From Haematospirillum jordaniae (GTDB lineage: Bacteria; Pseudomonadota; Alphaproteobacteria; Rhodospirillales; Rhodospirillaceae): DNA of 64,000 nt. The DNA lies in the NCBI RefSeq assembly GCF_001611975.1, contig NZ_CP014525.1, positions 1,852,001 through 1,916,000 on the forward strand, read 5' to 3'. The translations under genes and the position numbers were made by a program. Under the pieces are notes generated by a model. That model ran no database searches. It had not been told where the DNA came from and was given only the letters and a program-made list of their open reading frames with translations. The first letter of the stretch is position 1. Each line of letters starts with the position of its first letter. Below, piece after piece: positions 35,605 through 44,932 of this stretch.

Positions 35605-36395
35605 GTGACGTGCTCGAACGCATCTGCGCGCAAACCCGTTTGGATCTGGAGCAAAGGAAGAAGACGTTTTCCCTGCGTGACTTGGAAGACAAGGCTACAG
35701 CAGCTGACCCAGCCCGTGGATTTGCCAAAGCTTTGGACCAACATGTGGAGCAGGGACGTTATGGTCTGATTTGTGAAATCAAGAAAGCATCACCGTCCGG
35801 TGGATTGATACGCCCCGACTTTGATCCATCTGCACTCGCCAAAGCCTATGAAAAAGGTGGGGCATCATGTCTCTCTGTTCTGACAGATGTTCCCTTCTTC
35901 CAAGGATCGGATGCCTATCTGGTTGCGGCCCGCGCAGCTTGTTCCCTGCCCGTCCTGCGCAAGGACTTTATGCTTGATCCATGGCAGATTGTTGAATCCC
36001 GTGCCTTGGGGGCCGACTGTGTCTTGTTGATTGTTGCAGCACTGGATAAAGCCTTGCTAGCAGATATGGAGGCACTGGCCCTGTCACTGGGAATGGATGC
36101 CCTGATTGAAGTCCATGATGAATATGAAATGGAATGCGCTTTGCGTCATACGCGATCAGGATTGATCGGTGTCAACAACCGTAACCTGCGAACCCTCGAA
36201 ACTAATCTGGAAACAACCGAGGCATTGGCTGCCATGGTTGGTAAAGATCGCGCCCTTGTCTCAGAGAGTGGACTGAAGCAAAAAGCAGATCTCGACAGAA
36301 TAGCAAAGTCAGGAGCCAGACGCTTTCTTGTTGGTGAAAGCTTGATGCGCCAAGACGATGTTGAGGCTGCTACACTAAGGCTTGCTGTCGCATGA
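35601..36395 (+). CDS. trpC: Indole-3-glycerol phosphate synthase (TrpC)
   Basis: TrpC closes the indole ring with loss of CO2 and water. The 264-residue barrel has the catalytic lysine motif EIKKASPSGGLI, LSVLTDVPFFQGS, VLRKDFMLDPWQI, GVNNRNLRTLE and ALVSESGL, as a monofunctional enzyme with no fused TrpF. trpF, trpB and trpA are not in this window. Following genes in many relatives are moaC and moeA; here lexA comes next after 125 bp. Confidence 0.97.
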   Translation: MSDVLERICAQTRLDLEQRKKTFSLRDLEDKATAADPARGFAKALDQHVEQGRYGLICEIKKASPSGGLIRPDFDPSALAKAYEKGGASCLSVLTDVPFFQGSDAYLVAARAACSLPVLRKDFMLDPWQIVESRALGADCVLLIVAALDKALLADMEALALSLGMDALIEVHDEYEMECALRHTRSGLIGVNNRNLRTLETNLETTEALAAMVGKDRALVSESGLKQKADLDRIAKSGARRFLVGESLMRQDDVEAATLRLAVA

Positions 36396-36432
36396 CGCCG
36401 TAAAACACCTTCTCGCATCCAGCCTGTTGGCG

Positions 36433-36461
36433 TTGACCTGACGAAAGAACTAAAGTAGAAC
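36433..36461 (+). promoter_or_regulatory. Candidate lexA promoter
   Basis: TTGACC (36433-36438) is followed after 17 nt by TAGAAC (36456-36461), a plausible sigma-70 promoter 60 nt before the lexA ATG. The SOS box at 36447-36461 covers its spacer and -10, as expected for LexA autoregulation. The -10 match is modest. Confidence 0.45.
36447..36461 (+). promoter_or_regulatory. SOS box (LexA operator), alphaproteobacterial type
   Basis: GAACTAAAGTAGAAC is a perfect GAAC-N7-GAAC direct repeat, the complement of the GTTC-N7-GTTC LexA operator known in alphaproteobacteria. It lies 59 bp before the lexA ATG, so lexA is probably autorepressed and induced by DNA damage. Confidence 0.85.
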
Positions 36462-36520
36462 ATATCATCGTTCTTCTGATCTCTTGGCTGGCGCCTATAG
36501 CGCTGGGTGGGGTGGGGTTC

Positions 36521-37234
36521 ATGCTTACAAAAAAACAGCACCAACTTCTCTGCTTTATTAATCTCAAGCTACGTGAGAATGGGGTATCTCCATCTTTTGA
36601 CGAAATGAAGGATGCCTTGGGACTACAGTCAAAGTCTGGTATTCATCGCTTGATTACGGGATTGGAAGAGCGAGGCTTTATCAGGCGCCTACCCCACCGC
36701 GCCAGGGCACTCGAAGTCATACGTATGCCCGAAAAATTATCAGTGCAGACAGGAATAAAAGGACGACCTGACGAAACAGTGCGGACAATAAGTCATGTTC
36801 GCAGCAATTTCGGACAACCCCTGTCAGGAATTCCCATCCCCGGTAACAGCGAGGCCGTACAACTCCCCCTCTATGGCAAGATTGCTGCCGGAACGCCAAT
36901 CGAAGCGCTATGTGACCAAACAAGCCTGGTGGAAGTTCCTGCATCCATTCTGTCGGGAGGAGATCACTATGCCCTTACCGTAGAGGGCGATTCCATGATA
37001 GAGGCCGGTATTCTTGATGGCGATACCGTGATCATACGGCGCTGCGAGAAAGCCGAAAACGGCACTATTGTTGTTGCGCTGGTGGATAATGAAGAAGCAA
37101 CTCTCAAACGCCTGCGCCACAAGGGCAATGCAATCGCGCTCGAGCCCGCTAATCGTACTTATGAAACGCGTATATTCGGCCCGGATCGGGTTACAGTACA
37201 GGGACAGCTGGTTGGACTGCTGAGAAGTTATTAG
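36521..37234 (+). CDS. lexA: SOS repressor LexA
   Basis: LexA represses DNA-damage genes and cleaves itself when RecA is activated. The 237-residue protein has the winged helix DNA-binding domain (LTKKQHQLLCFI, GVSPSFDEMKDALGLQSKSGIHRLI), the self-cleavage Ala-Gly in KIAAGTPIEA, and the S24-type catalytic serine in VEGDSMIEAG with the lysine in EEATLKRLRHK. The ATG at 36521 has GGTGGGG just upstream. An SOS box precedes it. Confidence 0.96.
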   Translation: MLTKKQHQLLCFINLKLRENGVSPSFDEMKDALGLQSKSGIHRLITGLEERGFIRRLPHRARALEVIRMPEKLSVQTGIKGRPDETVRTISHVRSNFGQPLSGIPIPGNSEAVQLPLYGKIAAGTPIEALCDQTSLVEVPASILSGGDHYALTVEGDSMIEAGILDGDTVIIRRCEKAENGTIVVALVDNEEATLKRLRHKGNAIALEPANRTYETRIFGPDRVTVQGQLVGLLRSY

Positions 37235-37237
37235 ATA

Positions 37238-39460
37238 TCAGAAGACATCCACTCTTGGCATGGAACCTTCCGTTTCATCTTCCTTAGCTTGTGACAGGGG
37301 GCGTTGCGAATGGCTCCACAACCTTTGCCCCTGATCGTCGACGATCGTACGAACCTGTATTCCAGTATCATCAAAATAAAAAACATGCGTCCCTTTCCGC
37401 TCAAGATCCCAGCCATCGATAAAGCGATTTGCTTTACATCTGCTTCGCAAGGGAGATTTTGATGAAACTTTCAAGGGTGTGACAATAACGTCAACTTGGC
37501 TACAGTCTTCAAGAATCGCTTCTTCACGATAGGCAAGCGCAAGACGATACCCACCATGATAATACAAGCAACCATACGGGTCACAACGCCAGGGCCCTTC
37601 ACCTATACTCCAGCGATCCCATCTTTCCGAACTTTGCCCCCACCTTTCCAACCATGTGGAACGGGTAAAACGACCGGAACGTCCGGGTAAAAGGATCAAT
37701 CCTTCCCCGTCACTTACAGCAATCACCTTCGCGTCTCCGCTGATAACAAGCTGGGGAATATCACGCCATATCCAAGGTGACACGAGCGAAATCAGCAGAA
37801 CAGGTACTCCCCACCAACGCCATGCACCTTGCCAGACGCAAAGCCAAAAACCTGACAAAGTTGCTGCAACCAAGGCAGCCGAGGTCATAGGGGGTGTATG
37901 AAGGCTCGCATGCGGGAGAGCCGAAATAAGAATAGCAAGCTCCCGGACAAGAGCCACACCCCATGCCAATGGCATCAAGGCCAATGCTTCCATGTCAAAC
38001 GGCATCAGAACCAAGGCCAGAACCAACCAAGGCATGATCCAGATCGCTGTTACAGGCACAGCGACTAGGTTGGCCAAAAGGCCATAAAGAGGAAGACGGT
38101 GAAAATGATAAATAGCGTATGGAGCCGTTGCAACCGTTGCTAAAAGCGTGGAAGAAACAATACCAAACACATAGACAGCGCCTGATCGCCATGCCGCCGA
38201 CACCGGACCACCTGACTGGGCGCGCCAGTCTGTCAGACGTGGTTGCAGAATCATATAACCCGATATCAAGGCCAGAACGGCAGCAAAAGACATCTGGAAA
38301 CTGGGCCCAAGAATACTTTCAGGCCGAAAAAGCAGGATCAACAAGGCCGCAACCGCGAGAACGCGGAATGAGAGGGCCTTGCGATCAAGGACAATGGCAC
38401 ACAACACAACCCCGCTCATAATCCAAGAACGTACAGCTGGTATGCCACTTCCGGAGATCAAGAGGTAAACAGTTGTTGCCAACAAAGCCAGAACCGCAGC
38501 CAATTTCTTGATATCCCACCGCAACGCCACGGCGGGTACCATAGCCAGCCCCCCACGCACGACAACAAAGACAATTCCGGCATAAATTCCTATATTCAAA
38601 CCAGAAATAGCCAAAAGGTGTGACAGTCCGGCATCGCGATAGGCATCAATTGTGGCAGAAGAAATAGCCTGCCGCTCTCCGGTCACCAAAGCTGCAGCAA
38701 CAGCCCCCCCATCTCCTGGAATCCCCGCCCTCAGCCGCTGGCCAATGCGTTGGCGCATTGCCTCGGTAAAAGCCCAGACAGAATCAGACTGATCCTCACC
38801 GATAAACTCTGGAGTACTGACACCGTAACCAACAGCTCCGATCTTCTCGAACCAAGCTATACGCTGAAAGTCATAACTACCCGGGGCAGACGGCGGCGAT
38901 GGCGGCAGAAGACCCGCCCGTAAACGTATTCTTTGGCCTGGCAATGCGTGAAAGCCCCTGCGCATGACCAAGCGCACGCGATTCGGCGTGTGTTCGGGCT
39001 TAAATCCCGTAATAATAACATCTTCAAGAAGAATACGGGATCCGACCGGTAATGGCTCGATCCTGACAATGGCCCCCTCAAGAATGACAGGAGGAACCTC
39101 TCGCATCAGAACAGGGGCGGATACGCTCACCGCAGACTGCTGCGCACACGTAAAACCAGCCAGAAAAGCCAAGCTGGCAATAGCGCACCCCATCCAGAAA
39201 CCACGCCGCACATAAACAGACCATGCCAAGACACATACACTGACAAAAGCGATAAAGGCCAACGCACTAATAATGTAGATGGATGGTTCTATACTTAAAG
39301 AAAAGTAAGCCCCTGCCCCACCAGCAAGAAGGGCAACCCCCCACGGCAAGCCCCAATCCTGTTCCGCCACCATTTTCCAACGAATTTGATCAAAAACATG
39401 TGATATGCGAAGGAAAAGACGAAGGAACACCGTGGCTGACAGCCACGTCCGGGCGTACAT
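37238..39460 (-). CDS. comEC: ComEC/Rec2 family DNA uptake channel protein
   Basis: ComEC proteins form the inner-membrane channel for single-stranded DNA in natural transformation. The 740-residue product has an N-terminal DUF4131-type region with membrane segments and an OB-like extracytoplasmic part, then the Competence domain with HLLAISGLNIGIYAG and many transmembrane helices. The C-terminal region after residue 580 resembles a worn metallo-beta-lactamase-like domain, but I see no HxHxDH motif, so nuclease function is doubtful. ATG 39460 has GGGAG 9 nt upstream. Convergent with lexA (3 bp) and divergent from gltX. The presence of comEC alone does not prove transformability. Confidence 0.9.
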   Translation of the reverse strand: MYARTWLSATVFLRLFLRISHVFDQIRWKMVAEQDWGLPWGVALLAGGAGAYFSLSIEPSIYIISALAFIAFVSVCVLAWSVYVRRGFWMGCAIASLAFLAGFTCAQQSAVSVSAPVLMREVPPVILEGAIVRIEPLPVGSRILLEDVIITGFKPEHTPNRVRLVMRRGFHALPGQRIRLRAGLLPPSPPSAPGSYDFQRIAWFEKIGAVGYGVSTPEFIGEDQSDSVWAFTEAMRQRIGQRLRAGIPGDGGAVAAALVTGERQAISSATIDAYRDAGLSHLLAISGLNIGIYAGIVFVVVRGGLAMVPAVALRWDIKKLAAVLALLATTVYLLISGSGIPAVRSWIMSGVVLCAIVLDRKALSFRVLAVAALLILLFRPESILGPSFQMSFAAVLALISGYMILQPRLTDWRAQSGGPVSAAWRSGAVYVFGIVSSTLLATVATAPYAIYHFHRLPLYGLLANLVAVPVTAIWIMPWLVLALVLMPFDMEALALMPLAWGVALVRELAILISALPHASLHTPPMTSAALVAATLSGFWLCVWQGAWRWWGVPVLLISLVSPWIWRDIPQLVISGDAKVIAVSDGEGLILLPGRSGRFTRSTWLERWGQSSERWDRWSIGEGPWRCDPYGCLYYHGGYRLALAYREEAILEDCSQVDVIVTPLKVSSKSPLRSRCKANRFIDGWDLERKGTHVFYFDDTGIQVRTIVDDQGQRLWSHSQRPLSQAKEDETEGSMPRVDVF

Positions 39461-39588
39461 GTTTATGATCTCCCTGCTGCAAGTGCGCAAAGAATATGCT
39501 ACGAAGGGCTGCTGCTTGCAAATAGCCTCTGAGGCAGGGCAGTATAGGATCCTTTTTTTGGCATCGGCCCCAAACCTAGGCTTTGTCT

Positions 39589-41004
39589 ATGAATGTTGTT
39601 ACACGATTTGCACCGTCGCCTACGGGCTTTCTTCATATTGGCGGTGCCAGAACAGCCTTGTTCAACTGGCTGTACGCCAGACATAACGGCGGAAAATTTC
39701 TTGTCCGGATCGAAGACACTGACCGCGCTCGCTCAACCCAAGATGCCGTTGACGCCATCTTTGACGGCTTGAGCTGGCTGGGGCTGAACTGGGATGAGGA
39801 GCCTGTCTTCCAGTTTTCCAAAGCGCAGAGACATGCTGAAGTTGCTCGTACGCTCGTGGAACAGGGCAAGGCGTATTACTGCTACTGCTCTCCGGAAGAG
39901 CTTTCAGCCATGCGGGACGAGCAGAAAGCGGCCGGTCTGCCTATGCGTTACGATGGTCGCTGGCGTGACCGCCCTGCAACAGATGCACCAGCCGGCATCA
40001 AACCCGTTGTCCGCCTGAAGGCACCCCAGAACGGTGAGACGGTTTTGTCTGATCTGGTTCAAGGGGAAGTGCGTGTTGCCAATGCACAACTGGACGATAT
40101 GGTCCTGCTGCGCGCAGACGGCACACCAACCTACATGCTGTCTGTGGTGGTCGATGACCACGATATGGGCATAACCCATGTCATCCGTGGTGATGATCAT
40201 CTGACAAACACATTCCGACAAATCCAGCTTTATCATGCATGCGGCTGGGACTTGCCGGTCTTCTCGCATATCCCCCTGATCCACGGACCAGATGGCGCAA
40301 AACTGTCCAAACGTCATGGCGCCTTGGGGGCAGAGGCCTACCGTGACATGGGCTTTTTACCCGAAGCCATGCGCAACTACCTGCTGCGTCTTGGCTGGGG
40401 CCGTGGCGATGAAGAAATTATTTCAACACAACAGGCCATTGAGTGGTTCGATATTGCCGATGTAGGTCGTGCACCATCCCGCTTTGACATGGCCAAGCTG
40501 ACCAACCTCAATGGCGTCTACCTCCGCCAGGCTGATGATGCCCGCCTGTGCGACCTGATTATTCCGCTCCTTGAGAAAGAGACACGCCAATCCTTGGACA
40601 ATAAGGCCAAGGACCTTCTGCTCCGAGCCATGGACAGCCTGAAGCAAAGGGCGAAAACGGTCAACGAGCTGGCACAATCCGCCCGGTTCTATGTGCAGCC
40701 CCGGCCGCTGGCACTTGAGGAAAAAGCAGCACGACAACTGGATGACAATGGAGCCCGACAGGTTCTGGAAGATTTGATCGTTCGCCTTGACAGCGCAGAG
40801 CCTTTCTCGAGAGATGCCTTGGAGGAGCTTGCGCGTGTTTATTCAGAAGAGAAACTGTTGAAACTGGGAAAGGTCGCCCAACCGTTACGGGCTGCACTCT
40901 CTGGCTCAACCGTATCGCCACCCATCTTTGAGGTTATGGAGCTTTTAGGAAAACAGGAAAGCCTAGCTCGCCTGCGTGATGCGCTCAACCGTGCCATTGC
41001 TTGA
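39589..41004 (+). CDS. gltX: Glutamate-tRNA ligase
   Basis: GluRS charges tRNA-Glu (and tRNA-Gln where the amidotransferase path is used). The 471-residue class I synthetase has RFAPSPTGFLHIGGARTAL (HIGH-like HIGG), a zinc-type insertion YYCYCSPEEL, GVTHVIRGDDH-like GITHVIRGDDHLTNT and the KMSKS-like KLSKRHGA. The ATG at 39589 fits the family; a TTG at 39583 is weaker. Alphaproteobacteria often have two GltX paralogs; which one this is cannot be judged here. It lies upstream of gltA. Confidence 0.96.
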   Translation: MNVVTRFAPSPTGFLHIGGARTALFNWLYARHNGGKFLVRIEDTDRARSTQDAVDAIFDGLSWLGLNWDEEPVFQFSKAQRHAEVARTLVEQGKAYYCYCSPEELSAMRDEQKAAGLPMRYDGRWRDRPATDAPAGIKPVVRLKAPQNGETVLSDLVQGEVRVANAQLDDMVLLRADGTPTYMLSVVVDDHDMGITHVIRGDDHLTNTFRQIQLYHACGWDLPVFSHIPLIHGPDGAKLSKRHGALGAEAYRDMGFLPEAMRNYLLRLGWGRGDEEIISTQQAIEWFDIADVGRAPSRFDMAKLTNLNGVYLRQADDARLCDLIIPLLEKETRQSLDNKAKDLLLRAMDSLKQRAKTVNELAQSARFYVQPRPLALEEKAARQLDDNGARQVLEDLIVRLDSAEPFSRDALEELARVYSEEKLLKLGKVAQPLRAALSGSTVSPPIFEVMELLGKQESLARLRDALNRAIA

Positions 41005-41079
41005 TGTTCACTGCTGCCCGTAGGTTGCTCTTCAAGAAAGAGACCTTGTACCAACGCATTTCCAGAGGGGTTTACCAAC

Positions 41080-42381
41080 ATGTCGAAAACCAAGAAGACA
41101 GTCACGGTCACAGACAACCGGAACGGAAAGTCCTGGGAATACCCCGTCATGGACGGCAGCATTGGCCCTGGCGTCGTGGATATCCGCAAGTTCTATGCCG
41201 ACACAGGCATGTTCACATATGATCCGGGTTTCACGTCAACAGGGTCCTGCGCATCAGGGATTACCTATATTGATGGCGATGAAGGCATTCTGCGTCATCG
41301 TGGATATGCCATAGAGGACCTGGCCCAGCACTGCACGTTCCTAGAAGTTGCTTATCTTCTTCTGAGGGGTGAGCTGCCCAACCCGAAAGAACTGAAAGAG
41401 TTCGAGGGCACGATCACCTATCACACCATGATCCATGAGCAGGTGACACGCTTCTACCAAGGCTTCCGCCGGGATGCCCATCCGATGGCCATCATATGCG
41501 GGGTCGTTGGCGCTCTGTCTGCTTTCTACCATGATTCACTGGATATCAGCGATCCACACCATCGCATGATATCCCAGCACCGCATGATTGCCAAAATGCC
41601 GACCATAGCGGCATGGGCTTACAAGTACTCTATAGGACAGCCTTTCATCTATCCCAAGAATGAGCTGAGCTATGCCGAGAATTTCCTGCGGATGATGTTT
41701 GCCACTCCGTGCGAGGAGTACAAGATCAGTCCAACGCTGGCAAAAGCCATGGATCGCATCTTGATCCTGCACGCTGACCATGAGCAAAATGCTTCGACAT
41801 CGACAGTTCGCCTGACAGGGTCATCCGGCGCAAATCCCTTTGCTTGCGTTGCAGCGGGTATTGCCTCCCTGTGGGGACCGGCACATGGCGGTGCCAATGA
41901 AGCCGTTCTCAAGATGCTGGCCGAAATCGGTACAGTGAAACGGATTCCGGAGTGCATCAAACGCGCCAAGAGCAAGGATGATCCATTCCGCTTAATGGGC
42001 TTTGGACATCGTGTTTACAAAAACTACGATCCCCGCGCCAAGATCATGGCACAGACGTGCAAGGAAGTGCTGGACGAGCTGGGCATGAAAAATGAGCCAC
42101 TTCTCCAGATTGCGATGGAGCTGGAGCGCATTGCCTTGGAAGATGACTATTTTGTCCAGAAAAAGCTCTATCCCAACGTAGACTTCTATTCCGGAATTAT
42201 CTTCAGGGCTATGGGCATACCTGTAAGCATGTTCACATGTATCTTTGCGCTGGCCCGGACAACCGGGTGGATATCGCAGTGGAATGAAATGATTGGCGAT
42301 CCAGACCAGAAGATTGGCCGCCCACGCCAGCTGTTCACAGGACACGCCCAACGTAAGTTTGTGCCACTGAAGAAACGCTGA
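41080..42381 (+). CDS. gltA: Citrate synthase (type II, hexameric)
   Basis: Citrate synthase condenses oxaloacetate and acetyl-CoA to start the TCA cycle. The 433-residue protein has the N-terminal domain of the NADH-sensitive, gram-negative type II enzyme (YDPGFTSTGSCASGITYIDG region), and the catalytic residues in LWGPAHGGANEAVL (His), MGFGHRVYKNYDPRA (His) and NVDFYSGI (Asp). AGAGGGG precedes the ATG. A strong terminator follows it. Confidence 0.98.
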   Translation: MSKTKKTVTVTDNRNGKSWEYPVMDGSIGPGVVDIRKFYADTGMFTYDPGFTSTGSCASGITYIDGDEGILRHRGYAIEDLAQHCTFLEVAYLLLRGELPNPKELKEFEGTITYHTMIHEQVTRFYQGFRRDAHPMAIICGVVGALSAFYHDSLDISDPHHRMISQHRMIAKMPTIAAWAYKYSIGQPFIYPKNELSYAENFLRMMFATPCEEYKISPTLAKAMDRILILHADHEQNASTSTVRLTGSSGANPFACVAAGIASLWGPAHGGANEAVLKMLAEIGTVKRIPECIKRAKSKDDPFRLMGFGHRVYKNYDPRAKIMAQTCKEVLDELGMKNEPLLQIAMELERIALEDDYFVQKKLYPNVDFYSGIIFRAMGIPVSMFTCIFALARTTGWISQWNEMIGDPDQKIGRPRQLFTGHAQRKFVPLKKR

Positions 42382-42387
42382 TCTCTC

Positions 42388-42428
42388 AGGAGGAAGTGAC
42401 CGGCACATACGGTCGCTTCCTCTTCTTC
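42388..42428 (+). terminator. Intrinsic terminator of gltA
   Basis: Positions 42390-42402 pair with 42410-42422 (13 bp with one G-U pair) around a 7-nt loop, followed by TTCTTC. It begins 6 bp after the gltA stop. Confidence 0.85.
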
Positions 42429-42485
42429 TGGATCAGATCAAAAAATCTATGCTTGCAAGGATCATGTATTCATCGAGAGGTCGTG

Positions 42486-43202
42486 ATGCTGAAATCCCTG
42501 TATGGCGCGGCTGTCTCTTTGGTTCTCATCCTTAATGTCGGTGGGGTAAAAGCCCAGACTTTCATCTTCAATACAGAAGAATGGTACCCCTACAGCTATA
42601 GCAGCCGCGGCACGTTCGTAGGAACTGCGACACAGATTGTCCGGCTTATGGCCGAGAATGCAGGAATCGCATACACAATTGCCGTCCATCCACGGGCCCG
42701 GTCCTATAGCATGACGATGAGCAAGAGCTTTAACTGCTCTTTTCCCGTTCCTCTCTCTGATGAATACAGCAAGAAGCTGAAGTGGATTGCTCCTATAGAA
42801 ATGAACCGCTGGGTTGTTTACAAGAAAAAAGACAGCACGCTGGCCCTACAAAACTTGGGGGATCTAAAGGGAAGAACCATCGGTGGCTATGTAGGAGGTA
42901 GTGTCAGCGCTTACGTCAAAAGCCTTGGGCTAAAGGTTAATTATGAAACTGTTGATGACGCGAACCCAAGAAAACTTGAGGAGGGGAGCATCGACGTCTG
43001 GGCAACAACAGAATTTTCTGCCCTGACCTTGGCCCGAAAAGCAGGCGTTGAAATCGAAGAAGCCTTTGAGATCGAGAAGAATATCATGGGCATTGCATGC
43101 AACAATAATATTGACGATATGACAATAGACAGTCTGCAACAGGCCCTCAATGCACTCAACAACTCCGGAGAGGCCGACGCAATCCGTCGGTCAAAATTTT
43201 AG
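42486..43202 (+). CDS. Periplasmic solute-binding protein, family 3 type
   Basis: The 238-residue product begins with a signal peptide (MLKSLYGAAVSLVLILNVGGVKA, cleavage after KAQ or VKA) and continues as an extracellular solute-binding protein family 3 fold: WYPYSY, the lobe-switching LGDLKGRTIGGYVGG and the PRKLEEGSIDVWATTEFSA segment (recognisable by the RKLE-GSIDVW pattern). Such proteins bind amino acids or similar small compounds for ABC importers or sensors. ATG 42486 follows AGAGG; the frame's earlier start lies in the gltA terminator. No permease or ATPase gene is adjacent, so it is an orphan; the ligand is unknown. Confidence 0.8.
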   Translation: MLKSLYGAAVSLVLILNVGGVKAQTFIFNTEEWYPYSYSSRGTFVGTATQIVRLMAENAGIAYTIAVHPRARSYSMTMSKSFNCSFPVPLSDEYSKKLKWIAPIEMNRWVVYKKKDSTLALQNLGDLKGRTIGGYVGGSVSAYVKSLGLKVNYETVDDANPRKLEEGSIDVWATTEFSALTLARKAGVEIEEAFEIEKNIMGIACNNNIDDMTIDSLQQALNALNNSGEADAIRRSKF

Positions 43203-43243
43203 AATACGCCGGGAGCCATACTAAGATCTCCGGCGTATTCCTT
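43203..43243. terminator. Bidirectional terminator between solute-binding protein gene and prfC
   Basis: AATACGCCGG (43203-43212) pairs with CCGGCGTATT (43230-43239), a perfect 10-bp stem directly after the plus-strand stop, followed by CCTTTCC; the minus strand continues TCTAAAATTTTG. It lies between convergent genes. Confidence 0.8.
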
Positions 43244-43248
43244 TCCAG

Positions 43249-44829
43249 CTACCCCTTTGTTTTCAGAAAACGGACGTCAGGATGGTCTTCTGCCGTACGA
43301 TCCAGATGCCACGCATTGCGGGCAAGGAAAACAGGCTGGTCCTCATGATCATCCGCTATTGAAGCTTGGTTGGCATCAATCATTTTTTTCAAGGCTACAG
43401 GATCTGTGCTCTCAACCCAGCGAGCTGTAAACAAAGACGTTGGTTCAAAAATGACCGGTACCTCATATTCTGTACGAATACGATCCGCCATCACTTCAAA
43501 CTGCAAGGCCCCGACCACGCCAACAATCCAGTCCGCACCGAAGCGAGGCTTGAAGACACGAGCGGCTCCCTCTTCAGCCAGCTGAAGCAAGGCCTTGCCC
43601 AAGTGTTTTGCACGCAAGGGATCGCGCGGACGGACTTTCTGCAAAAGCTCAGGAGCAAAGCGGGGAATACCGGTGAAATGCAGCTCCTCTCCCTCTGTCA
43701 GGGCATCACCGATAGCCAGATTGCCGTGATTGGGAACGCCAATGATATCGCCGGGGAACGCTTCCTCAGCCAATCCGCGATCCTGCGCCAGAAACATGAC
43801 CGGATTATGCATGGTCATGATCTTGCCGGAACGCACGTGCTTGAGCTTCATCCCTCTCTTGAAGTGACCAGACGCCAGCCTGACAAAGGCTATGCGATCC
43901 CGGTGCCTTGGGTCCATATTAGCCTGCACCTTGAAGACAACGCCCGTGACATGCGGCTCTGTCGGCATGATCGGGCGCTCAACACAAGGCTGGGGCCGAG
44001 GGGGGGGAGCTTGACCCGCCAAGCCGTCCAGAAGCTCCCGAACACCAAAATTATTGACTGCTGATCCAAAAAAGACCGGCGTCATATGCCCTTCACGATA
44101 TGCTTGGATATCAAATGGCTTGCAAAGAGCACGAGCCATTTCAACATCATGCCGCAAAGCCTCTACGGCCAAGGCTGGCAGTTGCCGATCCAGCTCGGGG
44201 TCATCCAGACCGGTACAGGGCGCCCCAAGCCCAGGCATTCCTCCCTTTGAACGCTCCATCAGAATTAACTGATCCTTCCAGAGGTCATAACACCCCAGAA
44301 AGGCCTTTCCCATTCCGATCGGCCATGAGGCAGGCGTTACATCCAGTGCCAAACTCTGCTCTATTTCATCAAGCAGGTGGAAAGGATCTTGCCCTTCCCT
44401 ATCCAACTTGTTGATGAACGTCATAATCGGGACATCACGCAGACGGCAAACCTCGAACAACTTGCGGGTTTGCTCTTCTATCCCCTTTGCGGCGTCGATC
44501 ACCATGACGGCGCTGTCAACGGCTGTCAGGACGCGGTACGTATCCTCGGAAAAGTCCTCGTGACCCGGCGTATCCAGAAGATTGAATGTACAGTCTGCGT
44601 AGTCAAAGGTCATGACTGAAGACGCCACCGAAATGCCCCTTTCCCGTTCGACCTTCATCCAGTCAGAATGGGCACGTCTCTGCTCTCCCCTTGCCTTGAC
44701 AGCACCGGCCATCTGAATCGCACCTCCAAACAGGAGCAGCTTTTCAGTCAGTGTTGTTTTTCCAGCATCGGGGTGCGAAATAATAGCAAACGTGCGCCGC
44801 CGGGATACGGCATGAGAAAGATTGGACAT
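43249..44829 (-). CDS. prfC: Peptide chain release factor 3 (PrfC)
   Basis: RF3 is a GTPase that removes RF1 and RF2 from the ribosome after termination. The 526-residue protein has the G1 motif SHPDAGKTTLTEKLL, the G2/switch ERGISVASSV, DTPGHEDFS, FINKLDREG, and the RF3-specific C-terminal domains. The ATG at 44829 gives the usual MSNLSHAVSRRRTFAIISHP start; the open frame runs back to 45069 but antisense to the extensin-like gene. The 5' ends of the two divergent genes are about 100 bp apart. Confidence 0.96.
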   Translation of the reverse strand: MSNLSHAVSRRRTFAIISHPDAGKTTLTEKLLLFGGAIQMAGAVKARGEQRRAHSDWMKVERERGISVASSVMTFDYADCTFNLLDTPGHEDFSEDTYRVLTAVDSAVMVIDAAKGIEEQTRKLFEVCRLRDVPIMTFINKLDREGQDPFHLLDEIEQSLALDVTPASWPIGMGKAFLGCYDLWKDQLILMERSKGGMPGLGAPCTGLDDPELDRQLPALAVEALRHDVEMARALCKPFDIQAYREGHMTPVFFGSAVNNFGVRELLDGLAGQAPPPRPQPCVERPIMPTEPHVTGVVFKVQANMDPRHRDRIAFVRLASGHFKRGMKLKHVRSGKIMTMHNPVMFLAQDRGLAEEAFPGDIIGVPNHGNLAIGDALTEGEELHFTGIPRFAPELLQKVRPRDPLRAKHLGKALLQLAEEGAARVFKPRFGADWIVGVVGALQFEVMADRIRTEYEVPVIFEPTSLFTARWVESTDPVALKKMIDANQASIADDHEDQPVFLARNAWHLDRTAEDHPDVRFLKTKG

Positions 44830-44932
44830 GGAATACGATCGCCTAGGCAACAGAGCAGAAGCGGGAAGCGGTAGACCTAACCGATGCAGGCAATCCATGC
44901 AAGAGCCATGGATGCAAGGCCGATCTGCAGGC

